Shown here: piece by piece, positions 17,543-24,798 of the stretch | How the letters are laid out: each line of letters begins with the position of its first letter | Position numbering within the stretch: the first letter of the stretch is position 1 | NCBI RefSeq assembly: GCF_022846655.1 | Contig: NZ_AP025667.1 | Coordinates: forward strand, 5,121,001-5,185,000 | Length of the DNA stretch: 64,000 nucleotides | From: Streptomyces seoulensis | Lineage (GTDB): Bacteria; Actinomycetota; Actinomycetes; Streptomycetales; Streptomycetaceae | Direction of reading: 5' to 3' | The notes under the pieces: model-generated | The model's database searches: none | Told to the model about the DNA's origin: nothing | Seen by the model: only the letters and a program-made list of their open reading frames with translations | Program-made: the position numbers and the translations under genes

Positions 17543-18230
17543 GCGCGGCCTCCGCGGCAGGTACGTGCGCGTAGGCGCCGGGGCGCTCGATGCGCGTCCA
17601 GTGGCCGTACGGCCAGACGATCCAGTCGGCGCGGCCCACCACGTCCTCCACCGGGACCATGCCGCCGCCGGGCGAGCCGAGGTGGTCGCGGGAGTCGCTG
17701 GAGCGGGCCCGGTGATCACCGAGCAGGAAGAGGCGGCCGTCGGGCACCACCACGTCGAAGGGCACGTCGGACGCGCTGTTCCCTGGATAGAGGAACCCCG
17801 TCTCGTCGACCGGGTGGCCGTTCACCTCGATCCTCCCCTCCCTGTCGCAGCAGACCACATGGTCGCCTCCCACCCCTACAACGCGCTTGACGTAGTCGGA
17901 GTGCCCGAAGTAGCCGGTCCCGTCGAACACCACCACGTCACCGCGGTCCGGCCGGGCACCGAAACGGTATGCCAACTTGTTTACGAGCACGCGGTCCCCG
18001 ACCCTCAATCCGCGCTCCATGGAACCGCTCGGAATATCGAACGGCCGCACCACGAAGGTGCTCAGGAGCAGCATGAGGACCAGGCAGGTGAAGAGGGCCA
18101 GGGTGAACCGGCCGCCCGGCACCCGCTCCGCGAGCGGGGCCACCAACGCGAAACGCGACCGGCCCCGCGCACCCGGTGTACCGGGTGGGCGGGAGCGGTC
18201 GCGTTGCGTCGGCTGTGCTTCGGTGTCCAT
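17535..18230 (-). CDS. sipW: Type I signal peptidase, SipW-like
   Basis: A 231-residue S26 peptidase with one N-terminal span (LALFTCLVLMLLLSTFVV), IPSGSMERGL (Ser nucleophile), YVKRVVGVGGDHV (Lys base) and GDHRARSSDSRDH. It lacks the extra C-terminal span of SipX, SipY and SipZ. First of the signal peptidase genes, 45 bases after rplS, and overlapping sipX. It removes Sec and Tat signal peptides at the outer face of the membrane. Confidence 0.93.
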   Translation of the reverse strand: MDTEAQPTQRDRSRPPGTPGARGRSRFALVAPLAERVPGGRFTLALFTCLVLMLLLSTFVVRPFDIPSGSMERGLRVGDRVLVNKLAYRFGARPDRGDVVVFDGTGYFGHSDYVKRVVGVGGDHVVCCDREGRIEVNGHPVDETGFLYPGNSASDVPFDVVVPDGRLFLLGDHRARSSDSRDHLGSPGGGMVPVEDVVGRADWIVWPYGHWTRIERPGAYAHVPAAEAAHG

Positions 18231-18275
18231 CGGGGCCAGATGCTATCCGGCCCCGCCATGACTCCGGGCAGGCGC

Positions 18276-18626
18276 TCAGTTGTCGCGCTTCTCCTTGATC
18301 TTCGCGGCCTTGCCGCGCAGCTCACGGAGGTAGTACAGCTTCGCGCGACGCACGTCACCGCGGGTGACGAGCTCGATCTTCTCGACGATCGGGGTGTGCA
18401 CCGGGAAGGTGCGCTCGACGCCGACGGAGAAGGAGACCTTGCGGACCGTGAAGGTCTCGCGGACGCCCGAACCCTGGCGGCGGATCACGACGCCCTTGAA
18501 CTGCTGCACACGCGAGCGGTTGCCCTCGATGACGCGGACGTGCACGTTGACGGTGTCACCCGGGCGGAAGGCCGGGACGTCGGTGCGCAGCGACGCGGAG
18601 TCGACGGTGTCGAGCAGGTGAGACAT
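18276..18626 (-). CDS. rplS: 50S ribosomal protein L19
   Basis: A 116-residue L19 beginning [18 protein letters not shown], with [16 protein letters not shown] and the C-terminal [24 protein letters not shown] nine codons upstream would give an extra MASAKKADE; the ATG at 18626 matches the standard length I know for Streptomyces. The ribosome-binding sequence is weak. It lies between trmD and sipW. Confidence 0.96.
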   Translation of the reverse strand: MSHLLDTVDSASLRTDVPAFRPGDTVNVHVRVIEGNRSRVQQFKGVVIRRQGSGVRETFTVRKVSFSVGVERTFPVHTPIVEKIELVTRGDVRRAKLYYLRELRGKAAKIKEKRDN

Positions 18627-18761
18627 TTCGTCTGCTTTCTTCGCTGATGCCACAGGTCATCAACGGAACTAGATGTTCGAAGAGGTCGGCCGTGCGAGTC
18701 GGAACGGGCGTCGTGTCCCCCTGTGGCAGGGGCGCACGCCGGACGGACGCACAACAGCGCC

Positions 18762-19595
18762 CTATTGTTCCACGCCGTCGGTCCTGCGCCAAAATCGCCC
18801 GAACGGGTGCCCCTCCGGGTCCGGGGCCCAGCCCAGGATGGAGAGCATCTCCCGGTCCTTCTTGTCGAGCGTCGCGGGGTCGCAGCGCTCGATCAGGTCG
18901 GGCCGGTTGGCGGTGGTCCGGCGCATCGCCTCGTCCCGCCGCCAGCGCGCGATCTTCCCGTGGTGGCCGCTGAGCAGCACCTCGGGGATGTCCCGGCCGC
19001 GCCACTCGGGCGGCTTGGTGTAGACGGGCCCCTCCAGGAGGTTGGCCATCGCGCCGGGGGCGAAGGAGTCGTCCCGGTGGGACTCGGCGTTGCCCAGCAC
19101 ACCGGGCAGCAGCCGCGCCACGGCCTCGGTGACGACCAGGACGGCCGCCTCGCCGCCCGCGAGGACGTAGTCCCCGATGGACACCTCGTAGACCGGCATC
19201 CGGGTCGCGTACTCGTCCGTCACCCGGCGGTCGATGCCCTCGTACCGGGCCGGGGTGAAGATCAGCCAGGGGCGCGCCGACAGCTCGACGGCGAGTTCCT
19301 GGGTGAAAGGGCGGCCGCTCGGGGTCGGCACGATGAGGGCGGGGCTGTGCGCGCCGGACTCGTAGCCGTCGGCCAGGACCGTGTCCAGGGCGTCGCCCCA
19401 GGGCTCGGTCTTCATGACCATGCCGGGGCCGCCGCCGTAAGGGGTGTCGTCGACCGTGTTGTGCCGGTCGTAGGTCCAGGAGCGCAGGTCGTGGACGTTC
19501 ACGTCGAGCCGGCCGCGCGCGCGGGCCTTGCCGACGAGGGAGACGTTCAGCGGTTCCAGGTACTCCGGGAAGATCGTGACGACGTCGAGCCTCAT
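18762..19595 (-). CDS. trmD: tRNA (guanine-37-N1)-methyltransferase
   Basis: A 277-residue SPOUT methyltransferase making m1G37, which prevents +1 frameshifting. Visible motifs: [13 protein letters not shown], the AdoMet trefoil-knot loop with YEGIDRRV and [11 protein letters not shown], and the C-terminal [16 protein letters not shown]. The ATG overlaps the rimM stop by 4 bases. The standard rpsP-(khpA)-rimM-trmD-rplS order is intact. Confidence 0.96.
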   Translation of the reverse strand: MRLDVVTIFPEYLEPLNVSLVGKARARGRLDVNVHDLRSWTYDRHNTVDDTPYGGGPGMVMKTEPWGDALDTVLADGYESGAHSPALIVPTPSGRPFTQELAVELSARPWLIFTPARYEGIDRRVTDEYATRMPVYEVSIGDYVLAGGEAAVLVVTEAVARLLPGVLGNAESHRDDSFAPGAMANLLEGPVYTKPPEWRGRDIPEVLLSGHHGKIARWRRDEAMRRTTANRPDLIERCDPATLDKKDREMLSILGWAPDPEGHPFGRFWRRTDGVEQ

Positions 19596-20143
19596 GCGCC
19601 CTCGTCCTCGTCCCGTGCCGAAGCGATCTCGGCGCGGTCGTCGATCAGGCCGGGCGGCGGGGTGATGACCGCCTTCTGCTCCGCCAGATCGATCTCGCTG
19701 ACGATCTCCTCCACGAACGGGATCAGCACCTCGCTGCCGTCGGGGCGCTCCACGATGAACAGGTCCTGGGAGGGCAGGTGGGAGATCTCGGTGATCCGAC
19801 CGACCTCCGTACCGTCCTCGGTGACCACGTCGAGGTCGATGAGCTGATGGTCGTAGTACTCGTCCTCGTCCTCCGGCATCTCCTCCGGATCGACGTCGGC
19901 GATCAGCAGCGTGTTGCGCAGCGCCTCGGCGGCGGTGCGGTCGCCGACGCCCTCGAAGCGCAGGAGGAGGCGGCCGCTGTGCACGCGGCCGGAGGCGATG
20001 GTGAGCGGCCCGACGGAAGCCGGGTCGGTGGCCAGGACGGCGCCCGGTCCGAGCCGCGACTCCGGCTCGTCGGTACGCACCTCGACGGTGACCTCACCCT
20101 TGATGCCATGAGCACGGCCGATCCGTGCGACTACCAACTGCAC
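19592..20143 (-). CDS. rimM: 16S rRNA processing protein RimM
   Basis: A 183-residue RimM, with an N-terminal beta-barrel ([17 protein letters not shown]) and a C-terminal PRC-barrel ([20 protein letters not shown]... [13 protein letters not shown]). It binds S19 and helps mature the 30S head. GTG start. It is translationally coupled to trmD. Confidence 0.95.
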   Translation of the reverse strand: MQLVVARIGRAHGIKGEVTVEVRTDEPESRLGPGAVLATDPASVGPLTIASGRVHSGRLLLRFEGVGDRTAAEALRNTLLIADVDPEEMPEDEDEYYDHQLIDLDVVTEDGTEVGRITEISHLPSQDLFIVERPDGSEVLIPFVEEIVSEIDLAEQKAVITPPPGLIDDRAEIASARDEDEGA

Positions 20144-20225
20144 GAGTACAGATCTCCTGTCATACGACTGCGGGCCGGGGACGGCCCAGTGGCCCTCCCC
20201 GGCCCGAGCCGGTTGCTATGAAGCG

Positions 20226-20465
20226 TCAGCGGACGTGGTCCACGTCGACGAGGTCGACACGGACACCGCGGCCGCCGATGGCGCCCACGACGGTACGCAG
20301 AGCGCGCGCGGTGCGGCCGTTGCGGCCGATCACCTTACCGAGGTCGTCGGGGTGGACCCTGACCTCCAGCACGCGCCCGCGGCGCAGGTCACGCGAGGCG
20401 ACCTGCACATCGTCGGGGTTGTCGACGATGCCCTTCACGAGGTGCTCAAGCGCCTCTTCGAGCAT
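20226..20465 (-). CDS. khpA: KH-domain RNA-binding protein KhpA
   Basis: A 79-residue single KH domain (UPF0109). The RNA-binding GxxG loop is IGRNGRTA at about residues 46-53. In other Gram-positive bacteria KhpA pairs with KhpB and affects small RNAs, cell elongation and division. It sits 5 bases after rpsP, the usual place in the rpsP operon. Confidence 0.92.
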   Translation of the reverse strand: MLEEALEHLVKGIVDNPDDVQVASRDLRRGRVLEVRVHPDDLGKVIGRNGRTARALRTVVGAIGGRGVRVDLVDVDHVR

Positions 20466-20470
20466 GCTGC

Positions 20471-20893
20471 TCAGGCCTCGGTCGACTCGGCGGACTCAGC
20501 AGCCGCCTCGTCCTTCTTCTCAGCCTTCTTCTTCTGGGTGATGGCCTCACCCTTGTTCTCGTCGTCGGAGCCCAGGGCCTCGAACGACGGGCGCGCGGGC
20601 TTCGGCGCAGCGACGAGCAGCGGCGCGGGGGCCGGCTCGCCCTTGAACTTCTGCCAGTCGCCGGTCTTCTTCAGAATGGCGAGCACCGGCTCGGTCGGCT
20701 GCGCGCCGACGCTCAGCCAGTAGGCGGCGCGCTCGGCGTCCACCTCGATGACCGACGGGTTGTAGGTCGGGTGGTACTTGCCGATCTCCTCGATGGCCCG
20801 GCCGTCACGGCGGGTACGGGAGTCGGCGACGACGATGCGGTAGTGAGGCGAACGGATCTTGCCCAGACGCTTCAGCTTGATCTTGACTGCCAC
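20471..20893 (-). CDS. rpsP: 30S ribosomal protein S16
   Basis: A 140-residue S16. The N-terminal ~80 residues ([25 protein letters not shown]) are the ribosomal domain. The Ala/Lys/Glu-rich C-terminal extension is longer than in E. coli but normal for Streptomyces. First gene of the rpsP-khpA-rimM-trmD-rplS operon. Confidence 0.96.
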   Translation of the reverse strand: MAVKIKLKRLGKIRSPHYRIVVADSRTRRDGRAIEEIGKYHPTYNPSVIEVDAERAAYWLSVGAQPTEPVLAILKKTGDWQKFKGEPAPAPLLVAAPKPARPSFEALGSDDENKGEAITQKKKAEKKDEAAAESAESTEA

Positions 20894-21166
20894 GGGAGTG
20901 AGTTCTCCTGGTTTTGACGTGTGTTGGGCACGGCGGAGTTGCCGCGTGGGGTTGCGGTACCCGAGTGCCCGATGGACGCGTCAGCCGGAGGAGAGAGGGG
21001 TCCTGTGCGACTGTCGAGTACAGCTAGCCATTGTGCCACACCCGGAGGGTCGCTCCCGGCCAGGGGGCGGGCCCGCTCCCGGGCATGACGAGGGGGCACC
21101 CGGCGCCGGGACCTGGCGCGTCGGGTGCTGCCCGGCATCACGGAGCCTTGCGGCCGTGCGCGCGGT
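20894..21166. other. Leader/promoter region upstream of rpsP
   Basis: Non-coding stretch between the rpsP start and the terminator hairpin of the next gene upstream. It should contain the rpsP operon promoter. I see no convincing gene, repeat or consensus promoter. Confidence 0.4.
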
Positions 21167-21193
21167 GGTGCGGCTGCCACGAACAGCCGCACC
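21167..21193 (-). terminator. Terminator hairpin just after the SprT-like gene
   Basis: GGTGCGGCTG at 21167-21176 pairs perfectly with CAGCCGCACC at 21184-21193 around a 7-base loop. It starts one base past the TAG stop of the SprT-like gene and isolates it from the rpsP operon. Confidence 0.7.
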
Positions 21194-21194
21194 A

Positions 21195-21794
21195 CTAGCT
21201 CGCCGCGGCCACCGCCTCCGGGATACGGAACGGCTTGCCGCAGCCACCGCACATGATCGGCGCCTGCGCCAGGACCGAGGGGACCACCCGGACGTTGCGG
21301 CCGCAGTCGCAGACCGCCTTGACGCGGACGCCGCCCCCGGAGGAGCCGTGCCGCGCCGCCGGACCCCGGAAGGTGCGCGAGGTGTCGGAGGAGGTGGCCA
21401 CCGTGTGCGCCTTCAGCGCGCGCTGGAGGCGGTCGATGGTCGGACGGTAGCGCCGCTTGGCCTCGGGGTTGAGCGTGACCAGTGAGAAACCGCTGCTCGG
21501 GTGCGGCTCGTCGGGGTGGTCCAGGCCCAGCTCCTCGGCGATGGCGAGGAAACGGCGGTTGTGGTAGCGGCCGGCCCGGGAGGTGTCGCGCACCCCTCGG
21601 GACGCTGCGATGCCGTGCACCGCCTCGTGCAGCAGCCGCTCGAAGGAGAGCTCGTGTCCGCACGCGGACGACGACTCCCCGATCAGGGATTCCGGTGCGG
21701 CGAGGTCGGGCAGCTCGGGGTGGTACCGCTGAATGTCGGCCCACGCCTGCGCCAGCTCCGCGGCGAGAACAGGTGGTGTCTGTGTCGTGCTCAC
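21195..21794 (-). CDS. SprT-like zinc protein with C-terminal zinc ribbon
   Basis: A 199-residue protein not named with certainty. HEAVH at 56-60 fits a metallopeptidase HExxH. YHNRRFLAIAEELGL (His78) resembles the third-ligand region of SprT/Spartan-like proteins. A C-terminal treble-clef or ribbon is formed by CDC at 162-164 and CGGC at 182-185. No signal peptide, so it is cytoplasmic. The GTG start at 21794 has no ribosome-binding sequence. A sigma-R-like promoter ends about 8 bases before it, suggesting a leaderless mRNA and induction by thiol or zinc stress. Substrate unknown; DNA-protein crosslink repair is one possibility from the family. Confidence 0.7.
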   Translation of the reverse strand: MSTTQTPPVLAAELAQAWADIQRYHPELPDLAAPESLIGESSSACGHELSFERLLHEAVHGIAASRGVRDTSRAGRYHNRRFLAIAEELGLDHPDEPHPSSGFSLVTLNPEAKRRYRPTIDRLQRALKAHTVATSSDTSRTFRGPAARHGSSGGGVRVKAVCDCGRNVRVVPSVLAQAPIMCGGCGKPFRIPEAVAAAS

Positions 21795-21801
21795 GTAATG
21801 A

Positions 21802-21828
21802 CAACGAGCGGGGGTGCCGCTGTGTTCC
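21802..21828 (-). promoter_or_regulatory. Sigma-R-like promoter, possibly leaderless
   Basis: On the minus strand GGAAC at 21828-21824 is followed after exactly 18 bases by GTTG at 21805-21802. The sigma-R consensus is GGAAT-N18-GTT. A transcript would begin almost at the GTG start codon (21794), which would explain the missing ribosome-binding sequence. The last base of the -35 (C rather than T) is off consensus. Confidence 0.4.
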
Positions 21829-22227
21829 TATTCCGGGGCATCTCAAATAATTTGCACCTACCCGTCAGTTGTCGCCGATGCGTCCTGACGAGGGCGGGTC
21901 CGCCGATTCACGGAGAAGCCTCTCAGCTCATCCCAAGCCGGTGCGTAGCCGAACGTACGGTTCCCGGCGGGCGCGGGACCGATGCCACCGCAGGTGCCGC
22001 ACGTTACCCGGTGTCCCCGGGCACTCCCGCACCCGGTGGCGCGCTCCGGATTGCGGGGGCGTGAATTCGAGCCACACGCGCCATCCGGCGGCAAGCCGGG
22101 CCCCACGACCACTGGACGACTCGGCGAGCCGGGAGTTACCTGGCATACGTGGAAAGTGCGCACGCACGGCACACGGGGGCCACACACCGTGCACACGACG
22201 GACAGCCGGCGGATTGGGGCGCTACCT
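21829..22227. other. Divergent intergenic region
   Basis: About 400 bases between the SprT-like gene and the methyltransferase. An AT-richer patch (TCAAATAATTTGCACC) lies near 21842-21857. I see no gene, and no certain promoter for the rightward methyltransferase. Confidence 0.4.
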
Positions 22228-23061
22228 ATGACACCTACGCTCGTGCGGGAGCACCTGGCCCACGCGGGTTCCGCACCACCCCGCGTGAACCCCCGCAAAC
22301 GCGCGCGCGACTGGTCGGAGATCCAGGAGCGGATGCTTCTCCCGCTCCACGAGACCGTCCACGAGCGCCTCGAAGTGGGACCGGGCACCCGCCTGCTGGG
22401 CCTCGGCTGCGGCTCCGGGCTCGCCCTGCTGCTGGCGGCCGCCAAGGGCGCGGCCGTCACCGGCGTCGACTCCCGCCCCGAACACCTCGCCCTCGCCCGC
22501 GAACGTCTGGACCCGGACGGCCCCCTGGACGCCCGGCTGGTGCACGCGGACTCCCCCGCCGACGCGGCCGGCCCCGGGACATCCCCGTACACCCTCGTGA
22601 CCGCCTACGAGACGGTCGGCGCCCTCGACGACTCCGACGGCCCGGGTGACACCCTCGCCGCCGCGCTGCCGCTGGCCGCGCGCGGGGCCGCCGTGGTGCT
22701 GGCCGGATGGGGCCCGCCCGAGCGGTGCGCCACCTCCACCGTGCTGCGGGTGGCCGCCAAGCTCGCCGAGCCGCGGCGCGGCTGGCGGCCGGCCCGGCGC
22801 GACGACCTGGAGGAGGTCGCGCTGCGCGCCGGGCTGAAGCCGGACGGCTCCGGCCGGGTGGCCTGCCCGTTCGGCTACGCCGACACCGACAGCGCGGTGC
22901 GCGGGCTGGTGTCGACCGGGCTGTTCGACGCGGCCATCGCGGCGACGGACCGCAAGCAGGTCGCCAAGGAACTGACCGAGTCCCTGCACCCCTACCGCCG
23001 CCCGGACGGGACGGTGTGGATGCCGAACGTCTTCCGCTACCTGATAGCCCGCGTGCCCTAG
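22228..23061 (+). CDS. Class I SAM-dependent methyltransferase
   Basis: A 277-residue Rossmann methyltransferase. The SAM-binding motif I is LLGLGCGSGLALLLA (about residues 56-70), followed by the acidic VTGVDSRPEHLALARERL. The substrate is unknown; the second half (DPDGTVWMPN-like end, FRYLIARVP) is conserved in Streptomyces homologues. The ATG at 22228 was chosen because the upstream frame is out of character and passes through the intergenic region; the ribosome-binding sequence is weak. Convergent with ffh. Confidence 0.8.
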   Translation: MTPTLVREHLAHAGSAPPRVNPRKRARDWSEIQERMLLPLHETVHERLEVGPGTRLLGLGCGSGLALLLAAAKGAAVTGVDSRPEHLALARERLDPDGPLDARLVHADSPADAAGPGTSPYTLVTAYETVGALDDSDGPGDTLAAALPLAARGAAVVLAGWGPPERCATSTVLRVAAKLAEPRRGWRPARRDDLEEVALRAGLKPDGSGRVACPFGYADTDSAVRGLVSTGLFDAAIAATDRKQVAKELTESLHPYRRPDGTVWMPNVFRYLIARVP

Positions 23062-23079
23062 GGGGCACCCCCTACGCGC

Positions 23080-23112
23080 GAGGGCGCCCCCTCACGAAGA
23101 AGGGGCGCCCTC
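23080..23112. terminator. Bidirectional terminator between the methyltransferase and ffh
   Basis: GAGGGCGCCCC at 23080-23090 pairs perfectly with GGGGCGCCCTC at 23102-23112, with an 11-base loop. It lies between converging genes. Confidence 0.75.
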
Positions 23113-23130
23113 GGCACGTACGAGCCTGTT

Positions 23131-24681
23131 TCAGCCCATGAACTTCTTGAACTCGTCCGGCAGTTCGAAGTCCTTGCCGCCCTGCTGGGGCAGTCCGAGC
23201 GCGTTGCCGCCCTGCGCGGCGGCCTCGCGGCGCTGGGCCTCCTCCAGCTCCTGCTGCTGGCGCTTCATCGGGTTGCCCGAACGCTGCTTGCCCTTGGCCT
23301 TCTTGGGCTGCTTCTTGGTGCGGCCGGGGCCGCCACCCATGCCCGGCATCCCCGGCATGCCCGGCATCCCGCCGCCCTGGGCCATGCGGGACATCATCTT
23401 GCGCGCCTCGAAGAACCGCTCCACCAGGCCCTTCACCGCGCTGACCTCGACGCCGGAACCCTTGGCGATACGGGCGCGGCGGGAGCCGTTGATGATGTTC
23501 GGGTCGGTGCGCTCGGCCGGGGTCATCGACTTGATGATGGCGGCCGTGCGGTCCACGTCCCGCTCGTCGATGTTGTTGATCTGGTCCTTGATCTGGCCCA
23601 TGCCCGGGAGCATGCCGAGCAGCTTGCTGATGCTGCCCATCTTCCTGACCTGCTCCATCTGGGACAGGAAGTCGTCCAGGGTGAAGTCCTGGCCCTTCTT
23701 CGACGCCAGCTTCGAGGCCATCTTCTCGGCCTCTTCCTGACTGAACGTCTTCTCCGCCTGCTCGATCAGGGTGAGGAGGTCACCCATGTCGAGGATGCGG
23801 GAGGCCATCCGGTCGGGGTGGAACGCGTCGAACTCGTCCAGCTTCTCGCCGTTGGAGGCGAACATGATCGGCTTGCCGGTGATCTGCCGGATCGACAGGG
23901 CGGCACCACCGCGGGCGTCACCGTCGAGCTTGGAGAGCACCACGCCGTCGAAGCCGACGCCGTCGCGGAACGCCTCGGCGGTGTTGACCGCGTCCTGGCC
24001 GATCATGGCGTCGACGACGAAGAGGATCTCGTCCGGGGAGACCGCGTCGCGGATGTCCGCGGCCTGCTGCATCATCTCCTGGTCGATGCCCAGGCGGCCG
24101 GCGGTGTCCACGATCACGATGTCGTGGACCTTGGCCTTGGCGAACTCGATGGAGTCCTTGGCGACCTTGACCGGGTCGCCCACGCCGTTGCCCGGCTCGG
24201 GGGCGTACACCGAGACACCGGCGCGCTCGGCGACGACGCTGAGCTGGTTCACGGCGTTGGGGCGCTGGAGGTCACAGGCGACCAGCAGCGGGGAGTGGCC
24301 CTGCGCCTTGAGCCACAGGCCGAGCTTGCCCGCGAGGGTGGTCTTACCGGCACCCTGGAGACCGGCCAGCATGATCACGGTCGGCGGCTGCTTGGCGAAC
24401 CGCAGTCGGCGGGTCTCGCCGCCGAGGATCGTCACCAGCTCTTCGTTGACGACCTTGAGCACCTGCTGGGCGGGGTTCAGCGCCCTGGAGACCTCGGCGC
24501 CGAGGGCGCGCTCCTTGACGTTCTTGATGAACGACCGGACGACAGGCAGGGCCACGTCGGCTTCGAGGAGCGCGATGCGGATCTCGCGTGCCGTGGCGTC
24601 GACGTCCGCCTCGGTCAGCAGACCCTTGCCCCGGAGAGACTTGAAAGTCGCTGACAGGCGGTCGGAGAGAGTATCGAACAC
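23131..24681 (-). CDS. ffh: Signal recognition particle GTPase Ffh
   Basis: A 516-residue SRP54 homologue. The N domain is followed by the G domain (GLQGAGKTT G1, IVDTAGRLG G3, LSKLDGDARGGAAL G4/closing loop) and a Met-rich M domain binding signal sequences and SRP RNA. The C-terminus carries an unusual Gly-Met-Pro repeat (MPGMPGMPGMGGGPG), then a Lys-rich tail. GTG start. It works with FtsY, encoded 8 kb away. Confidence 0.96.
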   Translation of the reverse strand: MFDTLSDRLSATFKSLRGKGLLTEADVDATAREIRIALLEADVALPVVRSFIKNVKERALGAEVSRALNPAQQVLKVVNEELVTILGGETRRLRFAKQPPTVIMLAGLQGAGKTTLAGKLGLWLKAQGHSPLLVACDLQRPNAVNQLSVVAERAGVSVYAPEPGNGVGDPVKVAKDSIEFAKAKVHDIVIVDTAGRLGIDQEMMQQAADIRDAVSPDEILFVVDAMIGQDAVNTAEAFRDGVGFDGVVLSKLDGDARGGAALSIRQITGKPIMFASNGEKLDEFDAFHPDRMASRILDMGDLLTLIEQAEKTFSQEEAEKMASKLASKKGQDFTLDDFLSQMEQVRKMGSISKLLGMLPGMGQIKDQINNIDERDVDRTAAIIKSMTPAERTDPNIINGSRRARIAKGSGVEVSAVKGLVERFFEARKMMSRMAQGGGMPGMPGMPGMGGGPGRTKKQPKKAKGKQRSGNPMKRQQQELEEAQRREAAAQGGNALGLPQQGGKDFELPDEFKKFMG

Positions 24682-24798
24682 GGCGGCGTCGGTCCTCGGG
24701 GTCGGAGTCGTTTTGGGCTGCCCTCCAGGGTATCCGGCCGCGCAAGCGATTCATCCCCGCCCGTCGCACCCGGCGGGCGGGGAGTTCCGGCACCTGTC

